Positions 1-14,000 are shown, numbered from the stretch's first letter. The stretch: 64,000 nucleotides of DNA from Trichuris trichiura (GCA_037903355.1 JBAJFE010000004.1:5068001-5132000), one strand, 5' to 3'. The notes: generated by a model from the letters alone, not told the origin. Numbers and translations are program-made.

Positions 1-1885
1 AGTGAAGATTTTTGCATAGTAAAAATTTTTTAACTTCTAGTATACTGTGCAAAGCTACTTACGGAAAAATCTGGTTCGAAGTTTATTGACAACAGGAGCT
101 TTGGGGTGTTTACCTTACACTTGCCTTCAGCGGCTGAACTACAAGACTAGAGAAAGTTTGCGGTCCCGGAAAACGATGCAATGTTTTCAATTCTAGTATA
201 CTAATCGTTCTCAAGGGACAGTAACTGAGCAGCGATGGACTCGGGAAAGCACCGTTGGGAATTGCCAGCATAGTCTCAGATAACGTTGGTATGCGAGGCT
301 AATGTGCTGTTTATAGTATGGAAAGATCTGAGTTGATGCCTCCAGTTTGAGTGAGTTACTGAGGTTAGACGAAAAAGACGAAGGGAAGAAAGGATCAATG
401 GAAGTTACTATGCGAAAATTGGAAGGCTCGGAGCCCAGATGAAACCTGTGTTAGAAAAAAGTGGCAGTAGAGAAGTTGAACCTCATTTGAAAATTGCTGC
501 GCTAAACTGTGGATAAATGCGGATGAAACAATACGTTACAATAAAACCCCGTACGAAGAAAAAAGAAAAAAGAAGAATACGTTCATCCAACTTTTATCGA
601 TCCTCTTCAGTAGAGAAGAAAATTGACACCTGTTTATTATCTGCCGTGGTCCAGTAGTTAATTTTCATTCAGTGCTTCAGACATGATTACTGGTCTGCAT
701 GCATTCAAACGTGAACGTTGATAAATCCCATAATCATCTTTCAGTACGGTTTCAATGAATTACGTGAGACTTTAATGCTTTATGAAAGGAATATGCTCTG
801 TGTCAGATGTTTTTGGTCAGTGTGGTGCATGTGTTTTGGGCACATTCATATTAAGCTGCGCTGAGCATTGATGCTGTATGTAACCATGCCTCGGCCGGTT
901 TTCTCGACTTACCGTGGAATGAAATGCCATCGTAAGTCATAGTCCTCTGTATGTATAGAAAGATATGAGGGTAAGATAACGCGTATTAAGTTTCTCATTG
1001 ATATGCAGCGAGAGAGTACCGTAATTTATGAAGAAAGCATTATTTGGTAAGAGCCGTTTAGTAAACAATTCTGTGGTAGAATAAATGGTACGTTTTGCGT
1101 CGGAAAAGCGGTGTTTCATTGTGTGTGGGAATTTTTCTTCTGTTATTTACTTTGGGAGAGTAGCTGTGGCAACAAGTATGGGTGCCCGTGCTTTATTATT
1201 CACATAGTGTACCGTCTGCAGTTTAGCGCAAGAATCATGCTCTTGTTGGTTTGCTATTGCTTTGCTTTCATAAAGTAATTGCTCGTATGGTTCCAGGATT
1301 GTTCGAACGCTTGTCTTATTAATTAATTTTCTGCCACATTCCACATCACCATCGGACATGTTCATCAAGTTCAAGCCGTTGTAACTGTTCTCTTGTTTGG
1401 ATCATCATCGTTATTCTTCATTTTCTCCTTCAGTATCACTTTCCCGCTATTTCCGCTGCTGTGCAGCTAAGGCATCAGGGCGACCGTTTATAAAGTCTTC
1501 AATATCTCTATTTCAAGGTTGTTAAATATCGTAGAATCCTGTAGTTCCTTGGGGCCAAACTCGTTTGCAAGCAAACACGGTATTACGTTTCACGGAATGT
1601 ACTCCAAATTCCAAAATTGCTTTCGAACAGGTTGATGTTATATGAGACACTACGCGGTAACAGGCTATGTTCGCATGAAATTGGGCTTTGTACCTTAGTT
1701 GACTCATTGCAATCAGGATAGTCATATCTGCGCCCGTTTGCCGACCTAATGGATTAATTGCCATGTAGCTTTGGATACCTCTGTTTTTATGATTCGCTGT
1801 TAGGATTCAAGATACTTTACTTAAAATAACCAGTTTCAAGTGCGTTAACCAAAAGCCGGTGGACTAACTGCTTGCCGTGTTTCAG
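1..1885. other. Sequence before the first recognised rme-8 exon; no gene recognised
   Basis: No coding exon is supported here. Because the first recognised rme-8 exon begins mid-protein, this stretch is probably intron, or 5' region, of that gene. Two repeat relics are visible. At about 91-131 there is a decayed GGAGCTTT...CTTCAGCGG block, the reverse complement of the hammerhead-like motif found elsewhere in the window. At about 541-581 an A/G-rich stretch (AAAAGAAAAAAGAAGAA after CCCCGTACG) resembles the ends of the large foldbacks near 17.9 kb and 36.4 kb. The short ORFs on both strands have no recognisable domain. Confidence 0.5.
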
Positions 1886-2035
1886 TGGACGTACAGTGAT
1901 ATGGCTAGTATAATACCTAGCAGTCGCACGGCTGGACATGCTGGTGAATTCCTGGTCAACTTTCATACCAGAAACCGAGTAGAGACACTCAAGTTTTCGT
2001 CTACCTATACTGCTGATATTATCTCACAGGTTTTG
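1886..2035 (+). CDS. rme-8: rme-8 exon: part of the N-terminal PH-like region
   Basis: Acceptor TTTCAG precedes 1886 and donor GTGAGT follows 2035; the exon is 50 codons in phase 0. It encodes [10 protein letters not shown] and then [17 protein letters not shown], which aligns with the NQWPY...SETLKFSTEH stretch of DNAJC13. The next exon (8109-8150) lies 6.1 kb away across a repeat-filled intron and continues the same alpha-helical stretch in phase. The exon that should precede this one (KYKRVFS...TTYNP in relatives) was looked for in 1-1885 and not found. Confidence 0.85.
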
Positions 2036-5000
2036 GTGAGTTGAACTCTTCTTTTCAATGCTTTGTGAACATATCAGTTAAGTGACCGGCTCTTTTAATC
2101 TTGTTGGTACTCTTTCGAAACAGCTTTGTTACTTTGGGGGTCACCTGTGGGCTGTCAATGAAAGAGAATGTATAACTAAGCTTTGGAGAGTTATTAATCG
2201 ATTTTATTTCAGGCAAGATTTCTACGTAAAGTCAAATTACGAGACTGTAGTTTTGCCCCTTTTGCATTTAGGGCTCACAGATTTTCGACAAAAGTATAGA
2301 TATAAAACTGCATGCATTTGTGCGTTGGCAACTGAAAGGTGAAAATGCTAACGGTACAGTAAAATCTCTGAGTGATACTAGGGTGCATGATCAGCAACCA
2401 CTGGTTTTTGCTGAACGTTATGCGTTTCTTTATTACGGATGCAGTACAAACTGTTTATATATACTTACTCATAAACAAGTCCTTCGAAGCTTTCAAAGCC
2501 CCATGTCTTCCGTTTTCAACTGTGACCAATACAAGGTATTTGTGTTCTCAACTAGTGATATTCTCCATATGCGATATTCTACTTTTTATCTTCAGAACAG
2601 AATTGCTGTTTTGTAAAACAGCCTTGTATGGGATGTTTCTCCTGAACTGTAGGTTAATTCAAGAGCTTTCAGTCTGTTAAAAAACGCCTGCAGGAACCTT
2701 TAACTTCGTTAGTTTGTAATCTTGGGTATGGTTCTGTTACGTTTGTTCATATCCTTTTCACCATTGCGCTTCTCCATACCCTGGCTGAATTCGGTTCAGT
2801 ACTCAGCAGTTCAAGTATTAGCTTAAGCTGAGCCTCAGCCTAAACCTATACCTAAGACAGCATTGCGCCTAGCGAACGGCTGTAGTGAGATTTGCATGGT
2901 TCAGATAGGCAAACAATGTATTTATTAAGAGTCTTTACTCGCGACAGTTTCAATTTCTGATAGAACGTTCTGAACCTAACGGCATAGTAAGTCGGTGACC
3001 ACTTGCATTTTTTTTTGTTGACGCTTATAAACAACCAAACGTTGCTCAAATCAACTAGTAAACTGTACGGATGTGTTACTTGACTCACGATGAAATTTAT
3101 GTCGAGAACTGCATCGTAGTTGAAACTACGGCAAGCCGAGACACTTAATCAGTGCGCGTAACATCGAACATCATAGTATAGTGCTGCCTATTCTAACTTA
3201 GTGCAAACGTTTGTATTAGTTCGGTCAGAGTAATCTAAAACAAGTTCAGTTAATGTTCATAAAGGTTCACGGTGCTTTTGTCCGTTTTTATTGACCGAAA
3301 GGTTATCAGAAGCTTTCGATTCACCGCGGGAACCGTCCTCAGCGGAATAATTTCTAAGCTACTGTCTGGATATAAGTGTAATGATGAATTACCTCATTAT
3401 TTTCCATTCTTACCGCTGAAGACGGGCCGGTAGTAGGCCCGAAAGATTTAGTTTAAATACAGTCAGTTTTTTTTTTAAAAATACGCGATACCGTAAACAA
3501 TATCCACTATTGAACGTTGTCCCGGGAACAGGTCATTCACCGCCAGAAAAGAAAGAAAATTTAAACAATCTATCATTAGTGCACTCGCCGCTACATTTAC
3601 GCACACGCTGAGGATTAAAAGTGTTTTTGTCTAGAAAGTCTCGCTGTTTATCCACTTTTTCAATGAACGGGCCACTTCCAAAAAACAAGCATGAAAACAT
3701 AGGCACTCGTTAATCATGCATGTTCAGTATCATGTAAAAACTGCGCTAAACATGTTACGGGGTGCACAGGCACGACAATCGTTTCGACCCACTGTAATCA
3801 TGGGTCAGTCATCTAAGCTGTTTAGCATCGTAGGACGTGCTTCACGGCGCTATTTATTAGAATGAAATTCAATGGTTCTAGAAAAAAAACTTCATTACCA
3901 TTTTCAATGATCCCAGGAATATCGTGTGCTCCTCTTGAAGTTCTGGGGAGCTGCTTTTATTTATCTAGCGAAAAGCTTTTAAATTCGTGTTCCTTTTATC
4001 AAAATGTTTCCTTTCATTTCAAGCTATTAGTATGCGTCCATTCCCCACTTCCCTTCATTAACGCTGATGCTACAGATGAGATCTGGTTAGTTTTGAAAAC
4101 TATATTAGTAAAGTTTGAGCATTCGAAAGAAAGGGGTTTTCTCTGTAAGATAAAGTGAAACACCAGTTGACAACTTTTTCTCTCAGCTTTTCGTACGTTT
4201 AAACAAGAGGACGGTCGTGATGCAGTAAAAGCTTGGAACCTAACTTTCTTGACAACACATTATTTCCATCATTTTCTGTTATGTTGTCCTATCCAGCCAG
4301 GTAAACTCGGTGAATCAAAAGTTTTATTTGAAAAAACGTCTATGAATAGGAGAAAAACTTCAGCGTACATTTTTTTCGAGTAAGTTTTACATCCGCAAGT
4401 TACATCTTCAACATGCAATTTAAAATTCGGAAGTGATTACTGGGACAAGAAATTTTTCTTTCTTGATGACAGCATCATTTTTCCTTATCCCTGTTATGTG
4501 TCCAGTTTCTTTTGCGGAAAGTTTGTCCCGTTGACAATATTTTTATTCCGGAGCTTTCAGGTCAAACGAGACCCGTATTCAGCGGTATTAATATAAAGCA
4601 ATGAAGTAAAAAAAATGGTAAATTTTCGTTACTTCATTGCTTTACATTAATACCGCTGAAGACGGGTCTCGTTTGACCCGAAAGCTCCGGAATAAAAATA
4701 TTGTCAACGGGACAAACTTTCCGTAAAAGAAACTCGACATGAAACTGCGCGGTCCCGTACCAAGAAGTTACATTTACAAAACGTATCCCTGTTATGGCTG
4801 TTATTCAACGGAGATCAGACGTTATTTTTCGGAAGCTTTATTTTTGCTTTCGTTATTTTCTTATAGTAAGCTGCTCGATGTAGCTAAAATAAATTGTAAC
4901 ATGTCTACCCGTTCTTTTTTTTTCTTTTTCTTCTCAGCTGGTTATTAAATTGTTTCTTCTAAAAATTTTGTTCGCAGAATTTCCAACCCGTTTTTTAATT

Positions 5001-8000
5001 AACGTTTATTGCAATAGCGTGTATGCAATAAACGTTAATTAAAAAACGGATTGGAAATTCCGCGAACAAATTTTTAGAAGAAACAATGTCTACCAGTTAT
5101 ACTTTAACCTACAATCGTGCTAACCAAGAACGTGTGTGAAATCAATGTTGCTCAAGTTTCGGGTATTGTTCATTGAGTAACTGGGCTTTCTGATGCCACC
5201 CACCTGTTTGTGGATGTTCCAGTAGCCACTCACAATGCCTTTGGCGTCGAGAAGTTCTTTTGTAATTTCTTATTACCATGATAGCAGGCAGGATTTGCTA
5301 TTGAATAACAAGTTCTTCGATGTTGAAATTCGGGTTCCATTGTTCAGATTGTTGAGATTTTATTTCAAATCAGGTTTGTTCCAGTTAACGTTTTTGGTAA
5401 GCCGGTCATGACAAAATAAAAGGTGCGGATTTAGTATGAACGAGCAGTGCTGAACATGCAACTGTAATATTTTTAGGGTACCGTAAATCCTTCATCTGTA
5501 GGTATTAGGTGGAAAGTAAAACACTGGGAAAGTGACTCTCAGTGATTAGCAACACCTCTAAGCCAATGGAAAGTTTCGGTTGGAAGCAAGTTTGGGGCAC
5601 TTGGATGACGAAAGAGGGCTACGAAGACGGTGCAAAGGCCCAGGAGGTAATAAGAAGGTTGCGGGAGGGCATTGTGCGACGATGAAAAACTTTAGCAGGA
5701 GGATTAGGACAGATGAAATAACCACGTAAAAGCAGTGACAGTGCGGTCACGCGTAACTGTTCTACCCGTTCCCTACCCCCTCCCTCCTTTAGCCCTGCCG
5801 CATTAGTAATGCACCTGAAATTAGTTACAGACGTTTCTGCTTTCCTATAGTACACACAACGCCAGATTCACAAAGTCTGCTTCTTACGATAGATACACCA
5901 GTAGCAAAGGATCCCGAGGGGGCAGTTTAGCTGAAGATGACCGGAGACCGCAGAATTTTGGTCAGCTCATCGGAATGAATTCGTTCATGAGAGGGCCGGC
6001 CATTCTAAAGTTGAGAAACACTGTTCTAGAAGGATGAAATCGAGAAAGGAAAGCTTTAAAGCAGGCATGTCAAACTGGGGTTCCGCAGGCTGTATGAAGC
6101 CCTTTGCAAGCATGTCTGCGCCTGCACAAAAGATGCCGCCCAAAATGACCGAATAACTGTAAACAAATATTCATTTAAAGCAGTTGTGATTTTTGCATAA
6201 TGTATTTGTTGCCGTTGTACGAAGGTCTGTATTGCCGTTTAAAATTTCGTTCGTTTGTTAAGCTACTTCATTACTTCGCTATCATGAACATAGCTAAACC
6301 ACACGTATGCACATTGTGTTTATAAGTTTAAGAAATAAAAACATTCTGCAATAAATTCTGCTAAATGACTTTAGTTAGTGGTCTGTGCGGCCCTTACCGC
6401 GACATAAATGTGACCTGCAAGGCCGTTAGAGGGCCATTAGTTTGACATGCGTGGTCTAAAGAGCTCTCATAATGGGACCATCCATGTATGGAATCCGTGA
6501 TTTCGGATATACGTTCGATGCTGTTGATTTTTGCCGTAGTAATAAACTACTCAAACTAATTACGGATTAACAATTTTATTGTGATTGTAGGTTTACTGAA
6601 GAAAGCTAGCAGCAATGAGGAAGGTATTCGAAAGTAACAAGTGGCAGTGTCATTTTGTTCGCAGCGGCTTGATAGCCCATCGATGCTGCTTAGTGAACGT
6701 TACGAAGTAAACAAAACGCTGAATGGTAGACGGCTAGGTAGTTTATCAGTAAAGATTACACTACAATAGAACGTATGATGAGATGCTGTTTTGTTCCCTA
6801 ATCAGAGTATTTGGCTCGGAAACATCCAGCAGTAAGCTAACCAACCATCTGCTGGCTAGGTTTGAATCTTGTAACTTTGGTGCTCTGAATTTGGCCATCT
6901 GCGACAACTTTCTCCCCGGTTGTCTCAGCATTGTGATGGTTGATAATCAAGTTGCTGATGACCCGTTATAGCACGGCGTAAGAAGCCATTGTTCTGTGGC
7001 GATTTTATCGTGACATGTCGACTGAGCACCTGCACGCCGACAGTAGCAGGCTTATACTGAGCTGATTGCGTGCATTCTGAGTGCTTGTAATTCTCACCTT
7101 AAGTATGAAACGAGTGATTAGCGTTTCAGTTATCCTAACTTTTGGTCTAGGCTTAGGCAGCCTACAGAACTGTTGGTCAAGTTTCGGTTAACGTAGAAAA
7201 GCGATGAAGAACAGCCTCTTGAGCGACCAATAATGTGAACAACAGGCGGACTGCGGGGAATATCGGTGGTTTCATTATTCATTTTGCCTAAAAATTGTAG
7301 GATCAACGTCTCAGAAGTCGGAAGCTGTGGACAAGTTTACGTGTAGGCTTAGGTGGCTTTTAGGAACTCTTGGCCAGCCCACGGCAAACAAGAAGCAACA
7401 CTAAAAAGCGCTTTAATATGCAGGCGCACAGTGTGAACAGCAAGGCACATATTAAAAAATCAGTCGTGGGCAGTACGGTGACTACATAGTTTTCAGTTGC
7501 CGTTTTGTTTCACAACTTCGCTGAACAGGTAGCAATCGCGAGTGTGCAACGTCGCATGTCACGCCAAAAGCCATACTTTGCTATTTCTGGTCTGTTAAAC
7601 TCACGCGCCGTGGCTAATGGGATGTTTGGTGATGCTGTTGCGCAGCTTGACTTCGATTACCCAATATTACGCAATCTTTTCGTGATCGTCCACATTCCCT
7701 GTACTAACGTGACGTGACTGACGCTTTTGTATATATGAGTAGGTACCGAGTGTAGCATCATCTGTGGCTGAATAGGTTGTGAATACGTTGCAACTTCACC
7801 CAGCAGTCGCTTGAAACACCACGTTCAACAAAATATCGTCGTAATTAATAAGTCAAGCGATCAGTAAAGATGAGAACAGTTTCTCTTTTTTCCAGTTTCT
7901 GTTACGTTTTCTGCTTCAGTCGATGGGACATGTTCTGTTCAAACACTGCTACTCTGTTCACTAACATCAGTTATTGGTTATGCTGAATTGAAAATTTTGA

Positions 8001-11000
8001 GTAAACAGTACTGCGCATATTAGGTTCCATTTCTGCATAAATTTTCTTGCATTGCAGTAACTGGGTAATTATTATCATTTAATTGATGTCGTTTCTTTGC
8101 CATTTTAGATGCGTAAATGCCTGCGCAAGGAAATGTTGGAAGAAGCAAACGTACGTGACCAATATTTTATGTACCTTTCTTGTTCAGTTTTGCAACCTAA
8201 ACATGAATTCATTTAATTAATCTCGAATAATCCATTTCAGAAATGGGCAGCGTGCAAGTACCAGTGGTCAGGCGGTGTCATACCTGTTAACCTTCTCGTT
8301 TGTTCTTATGCCATTCTGCAACTTGAAGTTCCATCAAACAGAATTTTGGCTGAATATTGCTACAAGGATATTGCTGAACTTATCAAGGTGTCTTTGTTTT
8401 CTCGATCTCGTCGCGTAACTCCTTGTTCTTAGGTCTCTGACGCTTCGAATACTTTCATCATTTCTCATTCGCCCTGGAAACGACTGGTGGGCAGTGGAAT
8501 CGTAATTGTTTTGGTAAACGTGTTTATTTTTAAGCATATGTTTTCGTGTGACAACAGCTCTGAACTGCTGGAAAGAGTGAAAATGTCTTCATGTGAAAAT
8601 GTTGGTGTGGCCTGCAAAATATCGACCGAAAGTGTACCGATGTCGTACTTTAGAGTCAATCGGCTAGGTTCTTACAAGTAAGTCTTTAAAAAGAGGACAC
8701 TTTTAGTTCTTTTACTGCCTTCTCATCTTAGTGGCAAGCAGCATCTTACATCAATGGCGGAATTCTGTGTTGAAAAGATCTCAGTTCGGCATAAGGTTCT
8801 GGTTTCTTTATTGCATTTTGCGGAATAATTAGCCTTTTCTTAGATGCCAGTTCCCAGGCTTCTCTGCTTGTCGGAAACATGCTTGGTTGAACGGGATGTT
8901 GTTTCTTATAACATTATCACGTTGAAACCGTTATCTAGCATATTTTCTCTTATTCGCTGCGAAAATGATCCCCAGCTTTTCTACGTTGAATTTTTTAATG
9001 GTATTTTGAACACTTACAAATCGGTGGAGAGGTTATTACCTGGTTGTCAGTTTTACCGCCAAAACGTTTCCTTTCCAGAGATAATGTGCTGGTAACTCTA
9101 CTTGATGCTGTTCGAACAAGAGGAAGTGTTGACGTACATGTCAAAATGTCTCCTACAAACACATCTTACCGGTGGATACCGTTTTTCAGTTTTTTGGATG
9201 AAGAGGGAGAAGCTCAGCATGCCAAGTTTATCGTGAACTGTTCATGTACATCTTGGAAAGCTTTTGTTTGGCATTCAGGGTATATCGTTTTCAGCGCGCA
9301 ATGGTTTACTTGACGCTTTGCGCCGATTCAACTCTAATGTTCCATATGGAGGGTTGATGCGCACTCTGTCGCAAGAAGTACTAAGAAGTCAGAAGCAGTC
9401 GTAATAGTTTTTTACCTGTGCTTGTAGGGATTGTTCTCAGCCAGCAAGGAGAAGCTAATTGTCAACTCTGCTATGGCCATTGTTGAAGGCGGAACTTGCA
9501 TATCACCTGAAGATTGGGAAAACATGTATCATGCGCTTAGACGTTTGTTCGCTTCGAAAGCTGGTTTCCATGCATTTGCGAACATTGCTAGGTATTAATA
9601 TGTCTGAATCTTGAACATGGTTTTTTGAGTTATCTTTAATATTTTCTATTAATTCAGACTACGCGAAAAGCTGGGGAATATGGTTATATGTTCGCTTAAA
9701 TTAAACAATGAGGCAGTGGACCATGCTGCCATTGAGACGCTTTGCACTCTCATGCAACCAATGAATGGCGGTTTTGAGTTGAAACAAGAACAGCAGAACA
9801 AATCGTTGCTGCTGTCATCCAAAGCTTTCTTGGAACGAATGCTTGATATTCTGGTTTGGCATGTGGTAAGACTTGCAAAACATTGTTTTTGTAGTCTTTC
9901 TTTCCGGAAGATTTTTTGTTTGATTTATTTGCTATGACTAGCAGTTTTTAGAAACTGACTATTGGAAATTTTGAATAAACGCACTTTATAAGGTTTATTT
10001 AAGAGAACATTGAATTTTTGCCTACAGAAAAATTACGTACAGTAGTAAAACCCCCAAAGTTGACCACTCCTATATAATGACCACCTCCCTAAGTTGACCG
10101 AATTTTGACCAGTTGGTTTGTCCGCACGTTAATAAGCGCAAGGACAACTCCTATACATTGACCAACTTTGTAAGTGGCAAGTTGACCGCTTTAGCCTGAC
10201 GTGGTATATGGATGCAATGCTAGTTTTCTCTCTGTAAGTTGGCCAGTCTGTTGAGTATACAACTCACGGTGGTTCAACTGCAATCTATTCAGCCGAGCTA
10301 CTTATACCCACAGTTCCCGTACGTTGAACAGCTCCTTATGTTGACCAGTTTACCCCAGTCTGTTGGGTCGTCAACTTACGGGGGTTTTATTGTATTATTT
10401 TGTTTACACCCTAACTCTTGCGGAAGAAACATGTCATTTTTAACAGCTCATTGGCTTTCAAACAGTCAGCTGCCGGAGCTAGAGAACTATAACATACGGA
10501 TGAATTAATAGTTACCAGTAAAAATAACAGCGTTCCTTTAGCGTAGTGTGATTTGTCTATATATACATACAGGGGGTTCAAAAAATTTCGAGTCTAACAT
10601 ACTTCCAAATGAACTAGGAAAACAGAAGTTTATTATGATTAAATATAATGTCCTTTTACTTCAATGCACTTTTCACATCGAGATTTCAAATTCATTAGGC
10701 TACCAAAAAAAGCTGTTTATTTCGTGCGAGTTAAAGTAGACTTCAAATACCGACTGCAGTTTTTTCTCGTTTCTTAACATCGTCCCTCAAAGATGCTGTT
10801 TCAGATAGTCGAATAAAAAATAGTCGCTGTGGGCAGGGTCTGGGCTGTAGGGTGAGCAGTTAATCTGGGCGAACTCGCATTCTTGGATGGCAGCTAGCGA
10901 AACTTGGGTGAGTTGGAGTTGCAGTGTTATCATGCAGCAGCAGCACCTTGCGTGACAGCTCTCCTTGACTTTTTTTCGATTGCATCATGAAGCAGATGGA

Positions 11001-14000
11001 ACAAATTTACATAATATTTACCCGTGATGGTGGCTCCATATTCCATGTAATCAATTAGAAGAATTCCTTTGGCATCCCAGAAGATCGTTGCTAAAACCTT
11101 TCCCGGCTGGGTTTCAGTGCTGCGGGACCTAGTAGTCTCAGAGAATCCGTGTGTTTGTCGTGACTGAGCCACAACTCATTATTGGTTACTAAGCGCCCCA
11201 AAAACTCTTCGTCTGATTTTTCAAACAACTCGAAAATCTCTTTCGATTGTGCTACTCGAAGTTCTCTCTCAAAAGGTGAGATAGTTTTAAGCACCCAAAG
11301 TGCAGTGCCATTTGACAGCCTCAGGTGATCATGTAGAATGCTTTCACCTGTGCCGCAAGAAAGCCTAGTCTGTACCATGATTTCTGCAAATGCGATTCTT
11401 CTGTTCTCTAAGGCCATCTTCTCTACAGCTGCAGCATTTTCAAAAGAGGTGGGTTCAATTGGCCGACCAGACCTTGGTTCGTCAGAGATAGATTCTCTGC
11501 CCCGACGAAACCCCGCGATTCAAAACTCGACTCGGCGATAGGAGAGAGCATCGTCCTCGTAAACTTTCAGCAGTCGCCGGTGGATGTCATCCTTCGTGAA
11601 ACAAGAGTTTGATGACAGCGCGTTGCTGAAATCGTACGTTGCCGCGATTTTCCATAACTCGCTTTGGAAAAGCTCCTACGGTAACGAGAAAGCAGTATTC
11701 TCAAATAACTTTGTACGCAGCCATGATGGACATCTATTTACATGAAAGTAATTTTAAAATTTCGAAACATACAGAACAAGTATGTTAGGCTCGAAACTTT
11801 TTGAACTCCTTGTATATAATATACAGATACATATATTTCGAAAGACAGGATGTCTTTTAACAGGCTTGAGTTGTTTCATAGCAGATCTTCAGATTCACGG
11901 GTTTGGCCTGTTGGATGTATCTGTAAGTAAACTTCAAAGTGCCCTACCAACGGATGGATGAGCAAATTGTAAGAGAAAATACAGAACAATGTGTATACCG
12001 TACGTTTCGGAACTGCTCTTGTTCCGTCGTCAGCAGTATGAGGAAGAATGTTTTTCTTCGGTAAGGGGTTTACCGCGCATGGCATGCGCGAAGGCAACTA
12101 TTTCAGATTCCAGGGTAGTTTCTTCTCACAAAAGGATGGGGCATCCATGGGAAGTCCACTCTCCCACACTCGCAGAGATCTTCATGGAACATCTCGAGGA
12201 GAAAGCCCTCAGCAGTTGGCAAGATCTCGACGCCCCTATCCTTTTCAAAAGATACGCGGACGACATATTTGCCATCATGAAACCAGGCACTGAAGAAACC
12301 TTCCTGGAACACCTGAATAGTCTCTTCCCCAATCAGATAATACTAACTATTGAGAAAAAAAATTATTGCGAACTCCCTTTTCTAGATGTCTTAGTCATTA
12401 AACAAGGTAATAAATTAAAAACCACAGTTTACAGAAAGCCCACCTACTCGGACCGGCACCTCAACTTCTCTTCCCATCACCCTATTTCAGTTAAAAAAGG
12501 TATAGTTAAAGGGATGGTTGATAGGGCCCTAATAGTTTGTGACCCCGAATATTTAAATATAGAGCTAAAACATATTTCAAATACTTTACGTGATAATGGG
12601 TATCCCAGTAAGTTCATCAATTCCATCATCAGACAGTGTCAACTAAATAAACCGTTACCGCCGTCCCCACCCGATAACCAACAGCAACGCCCAGTTCTAG
12701 TCCTTCCCTACTACAACGGCTTAAGTGAAAGGATCAGGAGGCTAGGCCACTCCTTAAATTTCAACGTTAGATTTAAAAGTTCATATAATCTTCGTTCGAT
12801 TGTGAGAAATGACAAGATCAAGGTTTCGTTTGACAGCAGACCCGGTGTCGTTTATCAGATAAAGTGTGGTTGCAACGCCTCCTACATAGGAGAAACGGGC
12901 AACACTTTACTTAAGAGATTCGGCCAACACATGAAGAATGTGTTGACATACAAGAACGCCGAACGAAGACTCAATGGGGTAACAGGCCACCGGCCGAGGG
13001 CGTCCACCGACAACGGACCCTCGAAAAGCCATGGAGAACGCGATAAGTGCCTCAGTGATCGTTGAGCACGCATCTCGGTGCACACTCGACCCGCACCCGA
13101 AGATCATATGCCACGAAAACTTATTACATCTTAGGCGTATTAAGGAGGCTCTGTACATCCAGAGCAACTCCACTATCAATCGCGACAATGGCGTGGAGGT
13201 TAGTGAAGTATGGGCTGCGCCGATTAATAAATTCCAATGCTGCGCCCTACCCAACTAATCAAACACCCATTGTACCCATGCGCTATATAAACCCCTTACC
13301 GAATAAACACCTTCTCCCCAACACTGCTGACGACGGAACAAGAGCAGTTCCGAAACGTACGGTATACAATTGTTCTGTATTTTCTCTTACAATTTGCTCA
13401 TCCATCCGTTGGTAGGGCACTTTGAAGTTTACTTACAGATACATCCAACAGGCCAAACTCGTGAATCTGAAGATCTACTATGAAACAGATACATATAAGA
13501 ATAAAGCAATCAGATGCTGCTAACAGATGGAATACAATGTATATATATATACACATTGTATTCTGTCTATTACCAAGTAGCCTGCTATGCACTTGCTGAT
13601 ATGTTGTTGATCAATTATTGGCAGTGCAATACCTTGCTTTTTCATCAAGGAAAAGGTGAATCGATTCAAGTTTATGCTATTAATACGTTTTAAAATGTGG
13701 ACTTGTCTTGGCTACGAGAGGATCTTGTGCAAGCTTAAAAAATGCTGACTGCAAATGTACTGCACAGAGGTGGTACGTCGAGTTTCATTGCTTTTATATA
13801 ATTAATCCCGCAGACGCTTTCCTGAAGTATTCCTGTTGCGATCATTCTCCATGGAAAATCCTTTTCGCAGTTGCGTCTGCTACGAGCATACAGTCTACGT
13901 CTTTTGTTCAGTGTGTTTCCAACAGTGGCAGGAGCGGTTAAGTGATTCTATTCAGTGCTTTGTCGCTTGAACAGCTTAAGGCAAGAATCGATTTGGATAG

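Larger units (their letters stand above)
3302..3447. repeat. Foldback with a hammerhead-like motif in each arm
   Basis: The outer parts of this 146-bp segment are imperfect reverse complements (CAGCGGAATAATTTC against ATTTTCCATTCTTACCGCTG). Each arm carries CTGANGA followed by a stem and GAA. The right arm has a strong stem II (GGGCC/GGCCC). The centre is about 55 bp of unpaired AT-rich sequence. It is smaller and more diverged than the other foldbacks and is probably an old copy. Confidence 0.6.
4500..4738. repeat. Near-perfect foldback element with two hammerhead-like motifs
   Basis: Left arm begins GTCCAGTTTCTTTTGCGG and the right arm ends with its near-exact reverse complement. Arms are about 105 bp with few mismatches and a short AT-rich loop around 4615. 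The near identity of the arms suggests a fairly young insertion or ongoing arm correction. The hammerhead-like block sits in the inner half of each arm, intact on the right and mutated on the left. No coding capacity. Confidence 0.85.
2036..8108 (+). other. rme-8 intron of 6.1 kb, repeat-rich
   Basis: Runs from donor GTGAGT to acceptor TTTTAG. It holds a hammerhead-bearing foldback (3302-3447), a 239-bp near-perfect foldback (4500-4738), a clean 143-bp hairpin (4950-5092) and a hAT-like MITE (6062-6453). At 5994-6030 there is the lone end of another hAT-like repeat (TTGAGAAACACTG). A diverged direct repeat starts with TAGGCTTAGG at about 7148 and about 7346. No host exon was found inside. Confidence 0.7.
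11836..13485 (+). mobile_element. Penelope-like retroelement with inverted terminal repeats
   Basis: A 12-bp direct repeat (CAGATACATATA) at 11824-11835 and 13486-13497 flanks the element. A ~42-bp extension leads to a left arm (11878-12074) that is the reverse complement of the right arm (13288-13485). Each arm carries a hammerhead motif and the block CTCATCCATCCGTTGGTAG. Between the arms lies a 5'-truncated RT/GIY-YIG coding region. Inverted or partial terminal repeats and hammerhead motifs are known features of Penelope-like elements. Confidence 0.9.

Noticed and set aside
2082..2680. Three overlapping plus-strand ORFs of 86-102 codons
   Set aside because: They overlap in different frames, contain no recognisable motif and lie inside an rme-8 intron. 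I treat them as chance.
8388..8389. Donor GTGTCT at 8388
   Set aside because: It would leave phase 0 and put the next exon out of frame. The overlapping GTCTTT at 8390 keeps the conserved reading.
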